64,000 nt of DNA from Phycisphaerales bacterium (GTDB lineage: Bacteria > Planctomycetota > Phycisphaerae > Phycisphaerales > UBA1924), in NCBI GenBank assembly GCA_026982335.1, contig JALSHH010000053.1:56563-120562 (forward strand). Direction: 5' to 3'. The notes under the pieces were generated by a model. It was not told the DNA's origin, made no database searches, and saw nothing but the letters and a program-made list of their open reading frames with translations. The position numbers were made by a program, and so were the translations under genes. Every line of letters begins with the position of its first letter. The stretch's first letter is position 1. Of the stretch, positions 7,253 through 16,500 are shown piece after piece.

Positions 7253-9232
7253 TCAGCTCGATTTGTTGAGCCATTCCGATTCGAGTTCTTCGAGCTCGGC
7301 CTTGAACTTGTCTCGTTTTTCGGTGAGACTATTGGCCCGCTCGTAGTCTATCCAGACATCGGCATCTCCGAGCTCGGCGTCGATGCGTTTGAGCTCGATT
7401 TCGAGATCGGCCATTCGTTTTTCAATTTTTTCGATCGGCATCCATGAGAACTTGTTCTTCGCGCCCTGCTGAACCTGCTTGGTTGGCTTGAGGGATGGCT
7501 TGGAAGTCATGACAGACTGGGCTGAGCGCTTGGGTTGCTCCCGGACGATTTCTTTGGATTGTTTCCACTGGGTGTAAGTCCCCGCGAACACTTCAGCCCC
7601 ACCTTGGCCATCGAGCACGAGGATATGATCGCACACCGCGTCGATCAGGGCGCGATCATGGGAAACGAGGATGATGGTGCCGTCGTATTCGCCTTCGGTT
7701 TTTTCGCCGGTCTTTGGGTTTTCATAGGTTCGCGCGATCGCCGATTCGAGCCGCTCGGCCGCTTGGATATCAAGATGGTTCGTTGGCTCGTCAAGCACCA
7801 ACACATTTTTCGCGCTCGCGAGCAAGGCGGCAAGGACCGCACGGGCCTGCTCGCCCCCAGACATCACGCCGATGGGTTTCTCCTGATCTTTTCCCGAGAA
7901 CAAAAACGCGCCCGCAAGGTTCCGGGCGTCTTGCTCGCTCATCATCACCCGTTCTTGCGTCTCTTTCTTGGTGGTATCCTGGATGTGGCGATAGACCGTT
8001 TTTTCTGGATCGAGATCGTCGTGTGTTTGTGTAAAATGCCCGACCGCGAGCTTCGACCCAAGCCTGATCGAACCGGTATCAATCGCTTGCTCTGTGAGTA
8101 GGCATCGGATGAGTGTGGATTTACCCGCACCGTTTGGGCCGATGATTCCCCAGCGTTGCCCACGTTCGATGTGGAAGGTGAGGTCGTTAAAAAGCACCTT
8201 GGCCGAACCGTCGTCGTTGAGGTAGGACTTGCTAATCCCCCGGGCCGCGATGACGATATCGCCGGTGCGTGGTGCTTTGGGCAAGTTGAGCTTCATGTCG
8301 TCGAGTTCAATGGGGCGTTCGAGGGCGCTGAGTTTTTCGCGATCGAGCCGGGACTCTCTTCCCTTGGCCTGCTTGGCTCGTTGCCCGGCTTTGAACTGAC
8401 GGATAAATGCCTCTTCGCGTTTAAAGATTGCCTGTTGTTTTTCGTATGCTCGAAGCATCACGATTCGTCGTTCGATGCGCTGCTTACGAAAGGCAGCGTA
8501 GTTGCCTGGGTATTCCACAAGCCGGCCATCTTCGACCTCGACAATTCTCGAGACCACCCGGTCGAGCAAATACCGGTCATGCGAAATCAGGATCACCGCG
8601 CCACGGTATTCGTCACGCAAGAACCCCTCGAGCCATTCGCGTCCATCGACATCGAGGTGATTGGTCGGCTCATCGAGCAGCAACACCGTCGGGCTTTCGA
8701 GCAAAAGCTTGGCGAGCGCCACCCGGGCACATTGCCCCCCCGACAGGTCTTTGACCAAAATACCGAATTGCTCGTCGGAGAATCCAAGTCCGTGGAGGAC
8801 TTGATCGATTTTGTGATCGTTGGCGTATCCGCCTGCAGCTTCGATGGCTTTGTCAAGCCGTTCTTGCTCCTTGAGCAGTTTATCGAGTGACTCGCCTGAG
8901 GCCCTCTCCATCTTGTGATAGACCTCTTCGAGCTGCTCGTGGAGCTCGTCCACAATTGCAAAGGCCCGCCCGGCCGCCTGATGGAGTGTATCTTGGGGGT
9001 TGAAATTATGGTTCTGATGGAGATACCCGACTCGGGCACCCTGCCCAGCGACAACGGTCCCGGTGTCTTGCTTGAGGATTCCCATGAGCACCTTGAGCAA
9101 GGTGCTTTTCCCAGATCCATTGCGACCAACGATGCCGATTTTTTCATTGGGTTCGACCGCGATCGACACCCCCTTGAGGATGGCGACCTCGCCATACGAA
9201 AGCGTTAGATTGGTTCCGGTGAGCACAGGCAT
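7253..9232 (-). CDS. ABC-F family ATPase (Uup/EttA-like, tandem ABC domains)
   Basis: Known: ABC-F proteins are cytosolic, lack membrane domains, and act on ribosomes or in DNA-related processes. Seen: the first ABC domain has Walker A G-R-N-G-S-G-K-S-T, signature L-S-G-G-Q and Walker B L-L-L-D-E-P-T-N-H-L-D. Next comes the charged P-site linker region (about 240-310), then a second ABC domain with G-P-N-G-A-G-K-S-T, M-S-G-G-E-Q and L-V-L-D-E-P-T-N-H-L-D. The C-terminal 60 residues form a Glu/Lys-rich coiled coil as in Uup. A 15-residue Glu/Lys/Thr insertion lies between helix and strand of the second domain. ATG at 9232 is preferred over GTG at 9238. The exact subfamily is not clear. Confidence 0.9.
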   Translation of the reverse strand: MPVLTGTNLTLSYGEVAILKGVSIAVEPNEKIGIVGRNGSGKSTLLKVLMGILKQDTGTVVAGQGARVGYLHQNHNFNPQDTLHQAAGRAFAIVDELHEQLEEVYHKMERASGESLDKLLKEQERLDKAIEAAGGYANDHKIDQVLHGLGFSDEQFGILVKDLSGGQCARVALAKLLLESPTVLLLDEPTNHLDVDGREWLEGFLRDEYRGAVILISHDRYLLDRVVSRIVEVEDGRLVEYPGNYAAFRKQRIERRIVMLRAYEKQQAIFKREEAFIRQFKAGQRAKQAKGRESRLDREKLSALERPIELDDMKLNLPKAPRTGDIVIAARGISKSYLNDDGSAKVLFNDLTFHIERGQRWGIIGPNGAGKSTLIRCLLTEQAIDTGSIRLGSKLAVGHFTQTHDDLDPEKTVYRHIQDTTKKETQERVMMSEQDARNLAGAFLFSGKDQEKPIGVMSGGEQARAVLAALLASAKNVLVLDEPTNHLDIQAAERLESAIARTYENPKTGEKTEGEYDGTIILVSHDRALIDAVCDHILVLDGQGGAEVFAGTYTQWKQSKEIVREQPKRSAQSVMTSKPSLKPTKQVQQGAKNKFSWMPIEKIEKRMADLEIELKRIDAELGDADVWIDYERANSLTEKRDKFKAELEELESEWLNKSS

Positions 9233-9270
9233 GAGCACCGAGTGTACGCACGACGCTTTGGATGTACGAG

Positions 9271-10287
9271 TCAGAGCTGCCCAAAGAATCGGCGATGGTG
9301 GTTGAGAATCTCGTCGATCATCACCTGATCAGGCTCGTCGTCCCAGTCGTATTCTTGACAACATCCACCGAGGATGAGTGCGTTCTTCCGAGGGAACATG
9401 TACTTGAACCCGTCATGGATGCCATACCCCAAATCCTGAGGCTTCATATGCACCAATACCCCGCGGGCTGAATAAACCTGCTTATCACCAAACAATCCCC
9501 GCGCCCCAAGTCCCAAACAGTTCACCACCACCGGTTGATTAAACTCGGCAAGCTCCTCTTGGGTGGTGATTTTTCGCTGATGGATGACGCCTCCAAGCTT
9601 GGCGATATCTTCGAGGATCGCATCGAGAAACAGGTGCATGTGGATGAAGTCGGTCGTAAATCGTTGTCCGGGTTTGGCGGCACTCTGGAATGGAAATGCG
9701 TCGACCTCCTCAGGGAGCTCAACGAGTCCATGATCAAAGAGATGTCCAAAAAGCCCCAATTCGGTATCACTTTCTGCAGGTTCATAGATTGGGAGCAACT
9801 CAAGTCCATACCGTGCCCGATCAAGCTCTTGAAATGCACGATGGGATTGGACAAGCAAACGCGATTTGAGTTCTTCATCCTTGATGGTGTTGCCAAACTC
9901 AATGGCCATGGGAAGCCAGAGGGCACCGGCGATATTGCTCGTTGTATCATGGGCGATTTTGTCGGCATAAACATCGACCGTGTACCCACGATTGAGCAGT
10001 TCGATGGCTGTGGTCAGTCCGATGACACCCGCACCCAAAATCGCAACATGCGCTTTGGGTGTTGAGCATTGATCAACAAGGTCTGCTGCAATCTGTGCCG
10101 ATCCCAGCGAAATGGTTACACCGCAACCACCATGCCCGTAGTTGTGAACGATGGTCTTCAATCCGATGTTCTCGATTTCAAGCCGAGGTCCGCCATGGCG
10201 ACATGGACGCAACGCGCAGACCGCACCAAGAAACTGATCGTCACTCAGGTCCGGTGTGGGTAAAGAGGCAAGCGTACTTTTCATCAT
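9271..10287 (-). CDS. FAD-dependent amino-acid oxidase-like protein, circularly permuted
   Basis: Seen: motifs of the DAO/D-amino-acid oxidase family in an unusual order. The FAD/substrate segment that normally closes the protein is at the N-terminus (A-L-R-P-C-R at 25-30 and V-H-N-Y-G-H-G-G at 47-54). The Rossmann dinucleotide motif G-A-G-V-I-G, usually within the first 15 residues, is at 85-90. The chain ends just after the L-G-G-x-x-Q-E-Y strand (about residue 306) that in classical enzymes precedes G-x-R-P-x-R. Known: classical members oxidise D-amino acids or related amines to imino acids and H2O2. All core motifs are present, so it is probably active; the substrate is unknown. An ATG three bases downstream has better Shine-Dalgarno spacing. 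Confidence 0.85.
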   Translation of the reverse strand: MMKSTLASLPTPDLSDDQFLGAVCALRPCRHGGPRLEIENIGLKTIVHNYGHGGCGVTISLGSAQIAADLVDQCSTPKAHVAILGAGVIGLTTAIELLNRGYTVDVYADKIAHDTTSNIAGALWLPMAIEFGNTIKDEELKSRLLVQSHRAFQELDRARYGLELLPIYEPAESDTELGLFGHLFDHGLVELPEEVDAFPFQSAAKPGQRFTTDFIHMHLFLDAILEDIAKLGGVIHQRKITTQEELAEFNQPVVVNCLGLGARGLFGDKQVYSARGVLVHMKPQDLGYGIHDGFKYMFPRKNALILGGCCQEYDWDDEPDQVMIDEILNHHRRFFGQL

Positions 10288-10375
10288 TTCTCCGTATCAG
10301 AATCGACGAGATTCTACCGACAATATTGGCGATATGGCGATCCAAATTAAACAAAAATCCTGATCCACATTTGGG

Positions 10376-11311
10376 TTGGCGACGGACCTATACTTCCATG
10401 TGAGCATTTCACCCCTCAACCCAGCAGGTCCGAGTCCTTCCGAAACCCGATCGGTGACGCTCAAGACGCTCAAGCGAATGAAGCGCCAGGGTGAAGCGTT
10501 TGCGTGTTTGGCCTGTTACGATGCGACGACGGCGCGTTGGCTCGAACGGGCTGGTGTGCATGTGCTTCTTGCGGGAGATTCGGCGGCGCAAGTTATTCTG
10601 GGATATGAGCGTACCATCGACATGCCGATGGACTTTGCTGTTGAGCTCACCGCTGCGATCAAGCGCGGTGCCCCACGCACGCTCATTATGGCGGACATGC
10701 CCTTTATGAGCTACCACACCTCGGTCGAAACGGCGATGCTCAATGCTGCCCGGTTTATGACCGCCGGATGTGCCGATGTGATTAAACTTGAAACGGATGA
10801 ATCATTTGCACCACTTGTTGATCGCATGACCCGCGCAGGCATTCCGATTTGTGCACATATAGGGTGTAAACCCCAGGCGAGCTCGGTCACTGGGGGGCCG
10901 GTTGCTGCAGGCCGAACGGCCACTGGGCTCGAGCAACTCGTCCGTGATGCAATCGCCCTCGAACAAGCTGGTGCTGTTTTGATCCTGATTGAAGCGGTGC
11001 CCGAAGAAGCAACCAAAGCCGTCATGGATGCCGTGACGGTGCCCGTCATTGGGATCGGAGCGGGTACTGCATGCGATGGCCAAATCCTCGTTGTCAATGA
11101 CCTGCTTGGGCTGACGGATACGCCCCCTCGTTTTGCCGAGTCGGTCGATTCGTTTGGCCAGCGTCTCAAGCAGGCCGGTGAACAATGGGTTATGCGTGTC
11201 CGTGAACGATCCATCGGCGGGCAGGTCTATACCATGCGGGCCGGTGAGCAAGAAAAGACTGTATCCAAAACCTTGCCAAATCCGGATGCAGCCAAACCGG
11301 TTGACCGATAA
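10376..11311 (+). CDS. panB: 3-methyl-2-oxobutanoate hydroxymethyltransferase PanB
   Basis: Known role: transfers the one-carbon unit of 5,10-methylene-THF to alpha-ketoisovalerate, giving ketopantoate, the first committed step to pantothenate/CoA. Seen: metal and substrate ligands in V-L-L-A-G-D-S (Asp), M-A-D-M-P-F (Asp) and I-K-L-E (Glu), plus the catalytic E-A-V-P-E. H-I-G and V-I-G-I-G-A-G loops are those of the family. The start shown is TTG at 10376. A GTG at 10400 is also possible, since the first 20 residues have no family counterpart and neither start has a clear Shine-Dalgarno. The C-terminal 25-30 residues extend beyond the usual end. FolD (57.6 kb) makes related folate species but is not linked. 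Confidence 0.92.
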   Translation: MATDLYFHVSISPLNPAGPSPSETRSVTLKTLKRMKRQGEAFACLACYDATTARWLERAGVHVLLAGDSAAQVILGYERTIDMPMDFAVELTAAIKRGAPRTLIMADMPFMSYHTSVETAMLNAARFMTAGCADVIKLETDESFAPLVDRMTRAGIPICAHIGCKPQASSVTGGPVAAGRTATGLEQLVRDAIALEQAGAVLILIEAVPEEATKAVMDAVTVPVIGIGAGTACDGQILVVNDLLGLTDTPPRFAESVDSFGQRLKQAGEQWVMRVRERSIGGQVYTMRAGEQEKTVSKTLPNPDAAKPVDR

Positions 11312-11382
11312 ACCAAGACCAGCACGCCGAGCCTTTGGATGCGTGTCAGTGTGCTGATGTATCGTTGGCAAGGAGAGCGAGA

Positions 11383-12819
11383 ATGAGAAAGTTTGCATCC
11401 TATGGACCGGCGATTGTCGTTCTGCTGTGCATCCTTGTGGCGATGTTCGTCGTCCCCGGACTCGTCGAACGCTACGCCTATGCTCAGCAACACGCCAAGA
11501 TCACCCTTGCGCGAAGCGTGCTTGCCCAAGATGATATCCTTCGTCGACTTGATCGAGCCAGTTCGGCAATCGCCGACGCCACCGAACCGAGTGTCGTGCA
11601 CATCGAAACTCAATTTTTACCATCGCAGTTTGAGCACACTGCGAATTCAAATCAGACTTTTTCAACTGGTGCCGGATGGATCTATGACGAACTCGGGCAT
11701 GTGATTACCAATGCGCATGTCGTTCAATCCGCCAAGGTCGTTTCGATCGAATTCTTTGATGGACGCGTGGTACGAGGAGAAGTCATCGGAATGGACCCCT
11801 ACACCGATATTGCGGTGATTCGTGCCGATTCTTCTTCGAAATTCTTTGCATCGCGTCGTGCATCGGAGCGTCTGCCGAGAATTGGCGAGCGAGTGTATGC
11901 TTTTGGTTCGCCGTTTGGGTTCAAGTTTTCGATGTCGGAAGGCATCATCTCCGGGCTCGGGCGAGAGGCAGCAGGCTCGAATGTTGCCGGCGGATATACC
12001 AACTACATCCAAACCGACGCTGCGGTCAATCCCGGCAACTCAGGCGGGCCTTTGGTCAACTCCGATGGACATGTCATTGGGATGAATGTTGCAATTGCCA
12101 CTTCCAAATCTGTTGGCGAATCCCCCGAGGCATCGGGTAGTGACAGCGCCGGCATCTCGTTTGCCATTCCCCTTGGCACGATCGAGCCAATCGTCAATCA
12201 AATCATTCAGTACGGCAAGGTTTCGCGAGGATACCTTGGAATTGTTTACAACAGTCACCCCAGCAAACGCGTCAATGTCCCCATGCCTGATGGCACCACC
12301 TTGACTGGGATTCAGGTTGCCGAGGTAGAGCCCGATGGGCCATCGGCAAAGGCAGGGGTCCTCCCCGAAGATATTATCGTGGAAATAGAGGGTTCCCCGA
12401 TCATCAATGCTGAGTCACTTTCGTCTTTGATCAGCTCGTCGCGTCCCGGCGATGCCGTCGAGGTGCGCGTACTCAGAGATGGCAAGCTTCTCACCCTTGA
12501 GGTCACACTCGGGAAGATGAAGAACGAAGTGCTCGCTAGGAGAATTCTTGAACCCATCATGGTTCAACTGGGCATGTCACTTCTCCCAGCAGACAATGGC
12601 GTGCTTGTCCAAAGGGCATACGCAGGATTCCCCGGTGCAAACGCAGGGTTCCGCCAAGGAGATGTCATCACTGCTGCCAATGGAAAACGCTTCGATGACT
12701 ACTATCACTTCTTTGTGCTCATCGCCGACGAAGGTGTGCTTACTGGCCAACCAATCCGGTTCACCGTTGTGGGACTCGATGGGCTCACACGCACCATCTC
12801 GCTCCGTCTCGAATGGTAA
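11383..12819 (+). CDS. HtrA/Deg-family serine protease with two PDZ domains
   Basis: Known role: periplasmic, ATP-independent protein quality control (S1C). Seen: one N-terminal hydrophobic helix (A-I-V-V-L-L-C-I-L-V-A-M-F-V-V) as anchor or uncleaved signal. The protease domain carries the full triad: His in I-T-N-A-H-V-V (about 112), Asp in Y-T-D-I-A-V (about 142) and Ser in P-G-N-S-G-G-P (about 220). PDZ1 lies at about 285-370 with Y-L-G-I-V and PDZ2 near 395-465. The ATG at 11383 is chosen because AAGGAGAG precedes it by a few bases; the 16 upstream codons in frame are leader. murD begins 8 bases after the stop, so the two are probably co-transcribed. Confidence 0.92.
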   Translation: MRKFASYGPAIVVLLCILVAMFVVPGLVERYAYAQQHAKITLARSVLAQDDILRRLDRASSAIADATEPSVVHIETQFLPSQFEHTANSNQTFSTGAGWIYDELGHVITNAHVVQSAKVVSIEFFDGRVVRGEVIGMDPYTDIAVIRADSSSKFFASRRASERLPRIGERVYAFGSPFGFKFSMSEGIISGLGREAAGSNVAGGYTNYIQTDAAVNPGNSGGPLVNSDGHVIGMNVAIATSKSVGESPEASGSDSAGISFAIPLGTIEPIVNQIIQYGKVSRGYLGIVYNSHPSKRVNVPMPDGTTLTGIQVAEVEPDGPSAKAGVLPEDIIVEIEGSPIINAESLSSLISSSRPGDAVEVRVLRDGKLLTLEVTLGKMKNEVLARRILEPIMVQLGMSLLPADNGVLVQRAYAGFPGANAGFRQGDVITAANGKRFDDYYHFFVLIADEGVLTGQPIRFTVVGLDGLTRTISLRLEW

Positions 12820-12827
12820 AGGAATGT

Positions 12828-14138
12828 ATGAATCCTCAACGAATCATCGTCATGGGACTCGGGCGATTTGGAGGCGGCGTCGGCATTACCCGCTGGCTCG
12901 TTGAATCAGGCGCTCAGGTGCGTATCACGGACCCCGCCGATGCGGATACACTCTCAAAAAGCATCGAACAACTCACTGATCTCATCGAGGATCACCAGCT
13001 CGAAATCATCCATGGCCCACATGATCCGTCCATGCTCGATGATATGGACATGCTCATTGTGAACCCCGCGGTTGCCCAACCTTGGAACGATCTGTTTATT
13101 CAAGAAGCCCAGTCCCGAGGGATCGAGATCACCACCGAGATCGAAATTGCCTATCAGCAGTTAAATCCAGATCGCATCATCGCCATCACCGGATCGGCAG
13201 GCAAAAGCACCACCAGCGCAATGATCCATCATACCCTTGAATTCGTCGGGTACCACTCCATGCTCGCGGGTAATATCGGAGGATCGCTTTTGAAGCGACT
13301 CGATGAGATCAAAGACGACACCATCATCGTTCTCGAACTCTCGAGCGCGATGATCTACTGGCTCTGGGGGCGTGAGGGGATCGACGAGCCGCTGCGAGGT
13401 CCAAAGGTCGCGTGCATCACCAACTACGCCCCCAACCACCTCGATTGGCACGGCGACGAAACACACTACCGCGCATCCAAACAACAACTCCTCTCGATCC
13501 TCACCAATGACGCAACCGCGATTTTGGGCGACTCGATTGCAGATTGGTCAATATATACACACGCTGATGTTCGGGTGGTTGATGATGCGATTTCGGATTG
13601 TGCCATCCCCGGCGGGCATAACGCGACCAATGCTGCGATGGCGGTACACGCCGCGATGACGATTGCACAATCTGTCGATCGCGATGCCATGATCCAAGCC
13701 GTGCGAGGCTTTGCAGGGTTGCCACATCGGCTCAATCGGTGCTGCCAAACCAACGGAATTACCTTCTTCAACGATTCCAAGTCGACCACGCCCGGCGCAA
13801 CGATGCTCGCGATTGATGCAGTGAGTGAGCAGATTTCACGCGAACGCATCCACCTCATCGTTGGCGGTGCGGACAAGGGATCGGACCTTTCATCCATCCT
13901 TGGGCTCGCCGATCAGATCGCGGGACTCTACACCATCGGCACCACCGGCCCATCGCTTGCGCAGGGTTCGAATGCAATCTCTTGCGACACACTTGACAAG
14001 GCGATGATTCAGGCGATTCGTCGCGCCAAGCCCGGCGATGCAATTGTACTCTCGCCAGGGTGTGCCTCGTGGGATCAGTTCGCCAACTACGAGCATCGAG
14101 GCGAACGCTTTGTGGAACTAGCCAAAGCATTCACATGA
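12828..14138 (+). CDS. murD: UDP-N-acetylmuramoyl-L-alanine--D-glutamate ligase MurD
   Basis: Known role: cytosolic, ATP-dependent addition of D-Glu to UDP-MurNAc-L-Ala in peptidoglycan synthesis. Seen: N-terminal Rossmann-like loop G-L-G-R-F-G-G-G; P-loop I-T-G-S-A-G-K-S-T-T near residue 120; E-L-S-S-A and N-Y-A-P-N-H-L-D-W-H in the central domain (carbamylated-Lys region, A-S-K-Q); G-L-P-H-R and N-D-S-K-S-T-T-P-G-A in the C-terminal domain. All match Mur ligases, with N-D-S-K-S-T typical of MurD. It follows htrA by 8 bases, not a dcw cluster, as is common in planctomycetes. Its last 8 bases overlap the convergent priA stop region. Confidence 0.92.
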   Translation: MNPQRIIVMGLGRFGGGVGITRWLVESGAQVRITDPADADTLSKSIEQLTDLIEDHQLEIIHGPHDPSMLDDMDMLIVNPAVAQPWNDLFIQEAQSRGIEITTEIEIAYQQLNPDRIIAITGSAGKSTTSAMIHHTLEFVGYHSMLAGNIGGSLLKRLDEIKDDTIIVLELSSAMIYWLWGREGIDEPLRGPKVACITNYAPNHLDWHGDETHYRASKQQLLSILTNDATAILGDSIADWSIYTHADVRVVDDAISDCAIPGGHNATNAAMAVHAAMTIAQSVDRDAMIQAVRGFAGLPHRLNRCCQTNGITFFNDSKSTTPGATMLAIDAVSEQISRERIHLIVGGADKGSDLSSILGLADQIAGLYTIGTTGPSLAQGSNAISCDTLDKAMIQAIRRAKPGDAIVLSPGCASWDQFANYEHRGERFVELAKAFT

Positions 14139-16476
14139 GCCAGATCGGATCGACATCGATCGCGACTTGTGCATCGCTCTTGAGCAATCCTTCTTTGCGC
14201 AAACTCGCCATCGCATCTTGCATAGGCTTGGGCGATGGGCACACCATCTCGATCGCCCAGCGGTATCGGTTGGCGATGCGGGTAATCGAACAAGCCATCG
14301 GCCCGACAACCACAATCCGATCATCACCAAACGCGCGGAGCCGTTCAGCAATCCTCAACGCCCGTTGATGAGCATCATCATGGGATTCATCGCGGACCAC
14401 GATCCGCACCATCCGCGAAGCGGGGGGGAGGTTGGCCAGTCGGCGGGCATTGAGTTCGTCATTGGCGAACCCGACAAAATCGTGCTTGGCGGCGCGTGTG
14501 ATGGCTGCCGAGTCGGGGTTGAGTGTCTGCACAATCACCTTGCCAGGCGTGCGGCCACGACCGGCCCGCCCGGCGACCTGTGATACAAGCTGATAAGTTC
14601 GTTCCTCAGCTCGAAAATCAGGAAGATACAACGCGGTGTCCGCGCTCAAGACACCCACGAGCGAGACATTGGGAAAATCCAAACCCTTCGCAATCATCTG
14701 CGTGCCCAGCAGCAGCTTCAACTGGCCTTTGGCGAACCGATCGAGTACATCGAAGTAATCCTTGGCGTGCTTCATCGTGTCGGCATCGACGCGTTCGAAG
14801 GTCTCGCCGAGCACCAAGCCCAATCGCTCATCAAAGCGTTGGACGATTTCTTCTTCAACCTGCTGAGTTCCGATGCCCAGTTCAATTACAGGCTTGCCCG
14901 TCATCGGGCATTGCTTGGGGATCACCTGTTCGCTCTGGCAATGGTGACACCGCACGAACCGCCGACCGCCTTGTTGACGAACACACCCGCGATGCACGAC
15001 CATCGTTGCATCGCACTGGTCGCACTCGAGTTTCCATCCGCATTTTTTATCCGTGCTGACGACGACTGATGCGAATCCGCGCCGATTGAGCAGCAAGATC
15101 ACCTGCCCGCCGGCTTCAATTGCTTTGGTCATTTCGTTGGCAAGCGTCCGCCCGATCGCCAAATCTTGCTTTGGACCTCGCTTGACCGATGCTTTTACAC
15201 GCTCGTCATCAAGGGCCATGTTCACAATCTGCGCCTTGGGCATCTGCCCATCGCCAACCCGATCGGGCAATGACCACAACTTATACCGTCCCGCCCGTGC
15301 ATTACTCCAACTCTCCAGCGAAGGTGTCGCCGATCCGAGCACCACCGGACACTTCTCGATCTGCCCGCGTTTGACCGCTGTATCGCGTGCGTTGTACCTG
15401 GGCAACTGATCTTGCTTGTATGAACCGTCGTGTTCTTCATCAACGATAATGATGCCGACATTGTCCAATGGGGCAAACACGCCTGAACGAGCACCGACGA
15501 CCACCTTCGCCTGCCCACTCGCAGCAGCGGCCCATTGCTGATTCCTTGCCGATTTGGTCAAGCCCGAGTGCAGAATCGCGACACCCGCCGACTCAAAGCA
15601 TTTTACAAACCGCCCGGCCGTCTGAGGTGTCAGCGCAATCTCAGGCACCAATACCATCGCCTGCTTGCCCATCGCCAATGCTCGCTCGATGAGCTTGATA
15701 TACACCTCGGTCTTGCCCGAACCCGTCACCCCATGCAACAAATGAGGCGAGAACGACCCAAACGATTGCGCGATCCCCTCGACCGCCTTCGATTGATTGG
15801 GCGTGAGCTTGTGTGATCCTGAATCACCCGCATCGAGCAACTCAAAGGCTTTGGGCGCGACGATGACCTCGACCTCGACGCGCTCGACCAACCTAGCCTC
15901 GATGAGTTTGTTGATCGCGCCGACCGATTTGTGCTCGATCCGCGCAGCGAGCAATCGCGGGTCGATCGGGAAGCTCGATTCGTCGAGCTGGGCGATCTTC
16001 GCCCATGCATCGCGGGCTTTGGGTGTGAGCGAGTGGATCAGTGCATCATCGGGCGTCTGCTTTGTCCGCGTGACCATGTACCGGATGCGTTTGCCTGTCT
16101 GGGCCTTGACAGCTGCAGGGACGATCGACGCGAACACCATCCCAAGCGGACACATGTAGTATGTGGACATCCACCGCCCGAGTTCAACGAGTGACTCAGG
16201 CAAGATCGCGCTCGAGATTTCCAAGACTGTTTTGACCTTATGAGGATCAAAACCGTCGAGGAGTTCGGCCCCCCCTGTTTCGATCACGATTCCGCCGGTG
16301 GCGGTATTTCCTCGCCCAACAGGCACCGCGACGCGCTGTCCGATCTGGATTTCGCCGGGTGCCCGGTAGGTCAACCCGTCCATCCGGTCGATCCCCCGCT
16401 CGATCGCCACGCGCGCGTAGAGGGCATCATCAGGAATCTGCACTTCGGGTTCGTGTTGGCCGGGAAAGAGGTTCAT
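14131..16476 (-). CDS. priA: Primosomal replication helicase PriA
   Basis: Known role: 3'-to-5' helicase that reloads the replisome at stalled forks. Seen: an N-terminal DNA-binding domain; helicase core with Walker A G-V-T-G-S-G-K-T-E-V-Y, D-E-E-H-D-G-S-Y-K-Q (motif II) and G-S-A-T-P-S (motif III). A zinc module with paired cysteines follows (C-x7-C-x2-C, C-x2-C, C). Motifs V and VI are T-Q-M-I-A-K-G-L-D-F-P and Q-V-A-G-R-A-G-R. Length about 781 residues from the ATG at 16476, slightly longer than E. coli PriA. It diverges from carA with only 24 bases between start codons, so promoters must overlap or lie inside the genes. Its 3' end overlaps murD by 8 bases tail to tail. Confidence 0.95.
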   Translation of the reverse strand: MNLFPGQHEPEVQIPDDALYARVAIERGIDRMDGLTYRAPGEIQIGQRVAVPVGRGNTATGGIVIETGGAELLDGFDPHKVKTVLEISSAILPESLVELGRWMSTYYMCPLGMVFASIVPAAVKAQTGKRIRYMVTRTKQTPDDALIHSLTPKARDAWAKIAQLDESSFPIDPRLLAARIEHKSVGAINKLIEARLVERVEVEVIVAPKAFELLDAGDSGSHKLTPNQSKAVEGIAQSFGSFSPHLLHGVTGSGKTEVYIKLIERALAMGKQAMVLVPEIALTPQTAGRFVKCFESAGVAILHSGLTKSARNQQWAAAASGQAKVVVGARSGVFAPLDNVGIIIVDEEHDGSYKQDQLPRYNARDTAVKRGQIEKCPVVLGSATPSLESWSNARAGRYKLWSLPDRVGDGQMPKAQIVNMALDDERVKASVKRGPKQDLAIGRTLANEMTKAIEAGGQVILLLNRRGFASVVVSTDKKCGWKLECDQCDATMVVHRGCVRQQGGRRFVRCHHCQSEQVIPKQCPMTGKPVIELGIGTQQVEEEIVQRFDERLGLVLGETFERVDADTMKHAKDYFDVLDRFAKGQLKLLLGTQMIAKGLDFPNVSLVGVLSADTALYLPDFRAEERTYQLVSQVAGRAGRGRTPGKVIVQTLNPDSAAITRAAKHDFVGFANDELNARRLANLPPASRMVRIVVRDESHDDAHQRALRIAERLRAFGDDRIVVVGPMACSITRIANRYRWAIEMVCPSPKPMQDAMASLRKEGLLKSDAQVAIDVDPIWLM

Positions 16477-16500
16477 TTTGCTTATACACTCTAATCCAAT

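Noticed and set aside
8156..8890. 244-residue open frame on the plus strand inside the ABC-F gene
   Set aside because: Shadow of the two-domain ABC ATPase; no motif and no start signal.
9271..10287. Truncated or frameshifted oxidase
   Set aside because: All DAO motifs are present in a single open frame in rotated order, so permutation explains it better than damage.
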